Source: Piscinibacter sp. XHJ-5
Lineage (GTDB): Bacteria; Pseudomonadota; Gammaproteobacteria; Burkholderiales; Burkholderiaceae_C
Direction: 5' to 3'
Assembly (NCBI RefSeq): GCF_029855045.1
Contig: NZ_CP123228.1
Span: 5,146,001-5,210,000, forward strand
Length of the DNA: 64,000 nt
Position numbers and translations under genes: made by a program. The notes below the pieces were generated by a model. That model searched no databases. It saw only the letters and a program-made list of their open reading frames with translations, and was not told the origin of the DNA. This document shows positions 60,223 through 64,000 of this stretch, one piece after another; position 1 is the first letter of the stretch; each line of letters begins with the position of its first letter.

Positions 60223-60252
60223 CCTACTCACGCAGAGTCACGCAGAAAGACA

Positions 60253-60284
60253 AACGGCTTAGAGGCGCAGGTCTCTAAGCCGTT
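60253..60284 (-). terminator. Rho-independent terminator of tRNA-Arg / hem operon
   Basis: A 12-bp stem, AACGGCTTAGAG with its reverse complement, and an 8-nt loop. On the minus strand it is followed by TTTGTCTTTCT. It lies 18 bp beyond the tRNA 3' end, in the right place to end the transcript. Confidence 0.75.
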
Positions 60285-60301
60285 GATCTAGAAGTAGAAA
60301 T

Positions 60302-60378
60302 TGGCGCGGCTGGCAGGATTCGAACCCACGACCCCTTGGTTCGTAGCCAAGTACTCTATCCAACTGAGCTACAGCCGC
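60302..60378 (-). tRNA. tRNA-Arg (anticodon ACG)
   Basis: A 77-nt cloverleaf on the minus strand: acceptor GCGGCTG pairing with CAGCCGC, D-arm TAGCTCAGTTGGATAGAGTA, anticodon loop CTACGAA with anticodon ACG, T-loop GTTCGAAT and genomic CCA. The first A of ACG would be deaminated to inosine to read CGN codons. It follows hemY on the same strand and marks the edge of the core genome. Confidence 0.95.
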
Positions 60379-60408
60379 GTAAGCCCGCAACTATAGCACG
60401 ACTCGGCG

Positions 60409-61656
60409 CTAAGCCAGCCGGGCGGCGGCTTCGAAGCAGCGGACGGCGCGTTCGCGCTGACCTTCTTCCTCGGCCATGCGGGCCATCGTGAGCCAGGCGT
60501 GGCGGCGCTGTGCGAGCGGCAGCTCGGGGTCGTCGGCGGCGCTTTCCAGGAGCTGGCGCGCCTTGCCCCACAGCTTGCGCTCGGCCAGCGCACTGCCGAC
60601 CGCGTGCGCGATGGCAGGCTCGCGCGGGAAGGCCTGCGCGGCCGCCTCGAGGCGGGACAGCCACTCGGGGCCCATGCCCGGAAGTGCTGCGACGAGCGCG
60701 ATGGCGACCGCGGCCCGGTCGTCGGCGCTGAGCTCGCCCAGGCGCTCCCAGAACGGCCGCAGCCAGGCGCGCCCTTCTTCCGGCGCGCCCAGCTCGGCGG
60801 CGCGATGCGCCGCGCCGGCCGCGACGCACGGGTCGCGACGATCGGCGTTGTCGAACTGGAGCCACACGCGTCGCAGCTGGTCGATGTCGCGCGCCGTGGC
60901 CAGCGATTCCGATGCCAGCGAGCGCAGCAAGCCCTGCGCCGCGACCTTGGAGAAGCCCTGGTGCTTGGCAAGCAGCCGCGCGGTCTTGAGCGCCTCCTGC
61001 GGCTGCCGGCCCAGCCGCGTGGCCTGCAGCTTGAGTCGCAGCGCATGAGTGCGACGCGCCACGCCGGGCGGCAGCTCGGCAAGCAGCTCCAGCGCGCGGG
61101 CGGCGTCGCGGTCGTCGAGCGCCCACTCGGCTGCGAGCAGCCGGGCGCCCTCTTCCGCGGATCGTGCGGCGAAGCTGGTGCGCGCCAGCTCCAGCGCACG
61201 CTTGAGCTCGTCGTCGCGTTTGGCGCGGTCCTGCAGGCGGTGCGCGCTGCCGGCGGCGAGCAGGTGACCGAGCACGGTGAACTCGTTGTCCTGCGTCAGA
61301 TCCGGCGTGTCGGCCTGGATGGCCAGCGCCCGCTGTGCCGCCGATTGAGCGCGGCTGTAGCGACCGCCGAAGTACTGGGCCAGCGCATCGCGCAACGCCG
61401 CCTGTGCGGTGCGGTCGCGCCGCGCGACGCGCCACTCGTGCGCTCGCTGCGGCAGCCCGGTCAGCGAGTGCACCGCCTGGATCACCGACGCGAGCACGAA
61501 GCAGGTTCCGACCAGCGCCAGGAGGAACAGGTTCAGCGAGGTATCCAGCCGCCACGTGCCCCAGTAGATGCTGACGATGCCGTCATTGGTGCCCAGGGTC
61601 GTCGCGGCGACGACGGCCACCGCGGAGATCAGCAGGAACCAGATGACGGCACGCAT
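60409..61656 (-). CDS. hemY: Haem biosynthesis-associated protein HemY
   Basis: A 415-residue inner-membrane protein. Two N-terminal helices (VIWFLLISAVAVVAATTLG and LNLFLLALVGTCFVLASVIQ) frame the HemY_N domain, and the rest is TPR-like helices (RAQSAAQRALAIQADTPDLT). Its exact role in late haem synthesis is unclear; it is conserved next to hemCDX in proteobacteria. Its ATG directly follows the hemX stop (TGA then ATG), so the genes are coupled. Confidence 0.93.
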   Translation of the reverse strand: MRAVIWFLLISAVAVVAATTLGTNDGIVSIYWGTWRLDTSLNLFLLALVGTCFVLASVIQAVHSLTGLPQRAHEWRVARRDRTAQAALRDALAQYFGGRYSRAQSAAQRALAIQADTPDLTQDNEFTVLGHLLAAGSAHRLQDRAKRDDELKRALELARTSFAARSAEEGARLLAAEWALDDRDAARALELLAELPPGVARRTHALRLKLQATRLGRQPQEALKTARLLAKHQGFSKVAAQGLLRSLASESLATARDIDQLRRVWLQFDNADRRDPCVAAGAAHRAAELGAPEEGRAWLRPFWERLGELSADDRAAVAIALVAALPGMGPEWLSRLEAAAQAFPREPAIAHAVGSALAERKLWGKARQLLESAADDPELPLAQRRHAWLTMARMAEEEGQRERAVRCFEAAARLA

Positions 61657-62760
61657 TCAACGGCCCGCCGAGGCGGCCGACAAGGCTGCCAGCGTGTCGT
61701 CCGGCCGCGGCACGCCGACGTGCCGCGCCTGTGTCGCGACCTGGCGGACCAGATCGGTCGCGAGCGCATGGCGGCGCGAGCCGCGGTCGAAGTAGCGATC
61801 GAGCGCCGACTGCGCCACCTGCAGGTCGGCCTGCGCCGCGTCGTATTGGCGCGCCAGCAGGGCGAGGCGTGCGTTGAGCAGGCGCAGCTTGAGGTTCTCG
61901 CGCACGAAGTACGCCTGCTCCGGCACGAGCAGCATCGCCTCGGGATGATCGATGCGGGTCACGCGCACCAGCGACCGCACTTCGGACCAGACGCGATCGG
62001 TGAACTCGCGCCAGGTGGTGTCGAGCACGCTTGCCCAGGCCGCGGCGCTGGCCTCCGGCGCCACCGGCGCGCTGCGTTGCGCCTGCCTGGACAGCGGCGA
62101 CGACGCCGGCTTGCGCGGCTCGACGACCGACAGCAGCGGCAGCTCGTCGACCAGGCGCACCGCCTCGTCGAGCCGGATGCTGAGTGTCGGCAGATCGGTG
62201 ACGCCGACCGCCTTCACGCGATCGAGGTCGCGGGCAATGGCACGGCGCACGCCTTCGAGGCGCGGCTGGTTGTAGCGCGCCAGCCGCTCGTCGGCCTGCT
62301 TCAGCGCCGACACCAGCGGCTCTGCAGTGCCGGTGATCGCGGTCTGCTGCAGCGCGACGCGGATCGCGGCATCGATGTCGACGACCACGTTCTCGTCACG
62401 CGAGCGCGACAGTGACTGGATCAGGTCCTCGAGCTGGCTGCGCTGGATGGCGACCTCGGCCACACGCGCCTCCAGCAGCGCGATCTTGGCCGCGTTGTCG
62501 CGCATCCCATCGCTCGCCTGCTTGGCCAATGTGCGCGCCTCGACCGCCTGGCTTCCGCTGTCCTGCTGGCGCCGCACCAGCTCCTGCTGCAGCAGCTTGA
62601 TGCGCTGCTGCGCCATCCAGGCCACGATGAGCGCGAGCAGCGCGATCGCGAGCAGCAGCCCGGCGCCGGCCCACCACCAGCGCCTCGGCACGGGCATCTC
62701 GGCGGACGGTGCCGCCGGCACGGCGGGGGCGGGAAGGACTTCGATCGGCGGTTGGCTCAC
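61657..62760 (-). CDS. hemX: HemX, uroporphyrinogen-III C-methyltransferase-like membrane protein
   Basis: A 367-residue protein with one membrane helix (WWWAGAGLLLAIALLALIVAWM) followed by a long coiled coil (AQQRIKLLQQELVRRQQDSG) and the HemX domain. Despite the old name it lacks a methyltransferase fold. It starts at a GTG that overlaps the hemD stop (GTGA); the open frame upstream is the hemD region in another frame. It is in the hemC-hemD-hemX-hemY operon. Confidence 0.92.
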   Translation of the reverse strand: MSQPPIEVLPAPAVPAAPSAEMPVPRRWWWAGAGLLLAIALLALIVAWMAQQRIKLLQQELVRRQQDSGSQAVEARTLAKQASDGMRDNAAKIALLEARVAEVAIQRSQLEDLIQSLSRSRDENVVVDIDAAIRVALQQTAITGTAEPLVSALKQADERLARYNQPRLEGVRRAIARDLDRVKAVGVTDLPTLSIRLDEAVRLVDELPLLSVVEPRKPASSPLSRQAQRSAPVAPEASAAAWASVLDTTWREFTDRVWSEVRSLVRVTRIDHPEAMLLVPEQAYFVRENLKLRLLNARLALLARQYDAAQADLQVAQSALDRYFDRGSRRHALATDLVRQVATQARHVGVPRPDDTLAALSAASAGR

Positions 62761-63515
62761 GATGCGATCGATTGTATGCAGGCCACCACGGCGTCCAGCG
62801 TGGGGCGCGTCTCGTGGACCTGCCCGAACCCGCTCTCGCGCGCGCGGCTCGCGATGCGCGGATGCGTCGCCACCGCGCGCGCCGTGCCCCACTCGCGGCC
62901 CGGGCACGCTCGCAGCAGATGGTCGATGGCTTCGGAGCTGCTGAAGAACCACAGGTGCTGCGCCGGCTGGTCCAGCGCGGCGTCGAGCAGGCGCCGCGCG
63001 TCGGCTTCGAAGGTCGGCGCCGCGCGTCGGTAGGCCGACACGAAGCTCACGTGCGCGCCGTGTGCGCGCAAGGTGTCGGCCAGCCACTCGCGCCCGCCGT
63101 CACCGCGCACGATCAGCGCGGAGGCGCCGCGCCACGGCTCGTCGCGCAGGCGCTGCCACAGCGCTTCGGAATCGAACTGCGCCGCATCCGCGGCGGGCTC
63201 CACGATCGCAGCCGCCGGCACCTGCAGGCTGCGCAGCGCCCGAGTCGTGCCGGGGCCCACCGAGCCCGCGAGCACTCCCGGCGGCCAGGCCGCGCCCTGC
63301 GGCCGATGACGAAAGAACGATTCGGCGGCATTGGGACTGACGAAGACCGCGATGCGATGCTGCGCGAGACTGTGCCAGGCCGCATGCACCGCCCCCACGT
63401 CGGCCGGCGGCCCGATGTCGATCAGCGGCAGCGCCACGGCCTCGATGCCGTGGGTCCGCAGCGACCGCACCCACGCGGCCGCCTGCGCGGCAGGGCGTGT
63501 GACGATGACACGCAT
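62757..63515 (-). CDS. hemD: Uroporphyrinogen-III synthase
   Basis: A 252-residue cytoplasmic enzyme that closes hydroxymethylbilane to uroporphyrinogen III with inversion of ring D. The N-terminus VIVTRPAAQAAAWVRSL and the segments VFVSPNAAESFF, SVGPGTTRALRSL and HLWFFSSSEAIDHLL are typical of this fast-evolving family. The ATG at 63515 lies 4 bp after the hemC stop. Confidence 0.94.
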   Translation of the reverse strand: MRVIVTRPAAQAAAWVRSLRTHGIEAVALPLIDIGPPADVGAVHAAWHSLAQHRIAVFVSPNAAESFFRHRPQGAAWPPGVLAGSVGPGTTRALRSLQVPAAAIVEPAADAAQFDSEALWQRLRDEPWRGASALIVRGDGGREWLADTLRAHGAHVSFVSAYRRAAPTFEADARRLLDAALDQPAQHLWFFSSSEAIDHLLRACPGREWGTARAVATHPRIASRARESGFGQVHETRPTLDAVVACIQSIAS

Positions 63516-63519
63516 GCGT

Positions 63520-64000
63520 TCAGTGCGCCAGGTAGTCGGCCGCGCCCTGCTCGCGCAGCGATGCGGCAGCGCGCTCGCCGAGGGCGCGCGCTTCGGCCAC
63601 CGACGTGACCGGCGCAGCGGCCTGCGCTCGCAGCAGCGGCGCGTCGGCGCGGCCGGAATGACCCAGCGCGGTGTGCAGTTGCAGCTCGTCGCCATGCCAC
63701 GCCGCGAAGGCGGCCAACGGCACGCTGCAGCTTCCGCCGAGCGCGCGCGACACCGCGCGCTCCGCCTCCACCGCCAGCAGTGTGGGCGTGTGCGTCAGCG
63801 CGGGCAGCACGCCACGCAGCTGCTGCGCGTCGGTTCGGATCTCCAGGCCGAGGGCTCCCTGGCCGGCGCACGGCAGCATCTGCCCGGGCTCGAACACGCC
63901 GCGGATGCGTGCGGCAAGACCCAGCCGCTTGAGGCCGGCGGCGGCCAGCACGATCGCGTCGTAGCGGTCTTCGTCGAGCTTGCGCAGCCGCGTGTCGAGG
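63520..64000 (-). CDS. hemC: Hydroxymethylbilane synthase (5' part beyond window edge)
   Basis: The C-terminal half of porphobilinogen deaminase, which links four porphobilinogens. The visible part starts LRKLDEDRYDAIVLAAAGLK and has MLPCAGQGALGLEIRTD. Domain 3 has ALGGSCSVPLAAFA, in which the Cys carries the dipyrromethane cofactor. The N-terminus lies to the right of the window. Confidence 0.95.
   Translation of the reverse strand, partial: LDTRLRKLDEDRYDAIVLAAAGLKRLGLAARIRGVFEPGQMLPCAGQGALGLEIRTDAQQLRGVLPALTHTPTLLAVEAERAVSRALGGSCSVPLAAFAAWHGDELQLHTALGHSGRADAPLLRAQAAAPVTSVAEARALGERAAASLREQGAADYLAH

Larger units (their letters stand above)
59138..60252. other. Decayed non-coding stretch between the GFA relic and tRNA-Arg
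   Basis: No gene is supported. A minus-strand segment near 59430-59600 (SRYAAPFLKRYPKV) resembles a LysR effector domain and may be a trace of one. The right part holds a 34-bp imperfect palindrome (60110-60143) and two copies of a 20-bp repeat (60124-60143, 60203-60222). The stretch looks like a worn integration flank next to the tRNA. Confidence 0.4.

Noticed and set aside
1..64000. CRISPR arrays, insertion sequences, rRNA genes, prophage genes
   Set aside because: No regularly spaced repeats, transposase or integrase motifs, rRNA sequence or phage structural proteins were recognised on either strand.

Overview
ORGANISM. This is high-GC proteobacterial DNA, most likely from a betaproteobacterium of the order Burkholderiales (Comamonadaceae or a neighbouring group). 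The evidence is the hemC-hemD-hemX-hemY order at the right end, a Porin_4-type porin, a Bug-family binding-protein relic, an XapX/amidohydrolase/isochorismatase cluster and a tRNA-Arg(ACG). No replicon marker, phage, insertion sequence, transposase, integrase or CRISPR array was seen. This looks like a chromosome whose accessory region meets the core genome at the tRNA-Arg near 60.3 kb.

LAYOUT. 0-19 kb: an SDR oxidoreductase behind a LuxR-type regulator; three large winged-helix/STAND-ATPase/TPR regulators (1541-4375, 8110-10869, 15153-17972); an MFS transporter; a TonB-dependent receptor coupled to the second regulator; a porin with an isochorismatase-like hydrolase; an XapX protein overlapping an amidohydrolase; and an epoxide-hydrolase-like enzyme. 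19-45.8 kb: a mosaic of short accessory operons and many broken genes. Intact genes include a cupin, a GST-methyltransferase-membrane protein operon, an HpaI-type aldolase, a glycosyltransferase, a DUF1624-like acyltransferase, an M20 peptidase, an operon of TIGR03118 protein, membrane protein, acyl-CoA ligase and haem-oxygenase-like protein, a TetR-AraC pair and an S10 peptidase. Broken genes include exbB/exbD, a P450, AraC and LysR regulators, a GNAT, a mandelate racemase, TctC and a GST. 45.7-50.3 kb: a compact minus-strand operon of mostly secreted proteins built around a Spherulin-4/GH135-like glycosidase and an ADYC-domain protein. 50.5-56.6 kb: two convergent XRE-HTH/STAND-ATPase/TPR paralogues. 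56.8-60.3 kb: a lipoprotein GDSL hydrolase, a broken GFA gene and about 1.1 kb of decayed DNA. 60.3-64 kb: tRNA-Arg and the core hem operon.

HOW IT WORKS TOGETHER. The region is dominated by regulation. Five STAND-type ATPase regulators from two families sit beside surface, uptake and secreted-enzyme genes. Winged-helix regulators 1 and 2 share a tandem GCGTGAA box, and the XRE paralogues share a tandem GTGACA box. The most striking signal is an oriented 19-bp element, TGTCGC-N6-TCAAGAC, found 30-80 bp upstream of eleven separate transcription units between 21 and 41 kb. It looks like an AraC-type operator defining one dispersed regulon; the only intact AraC gene here is at 39419-40318. Function calls rest on motif recognition and translation by eye; no searches were run.
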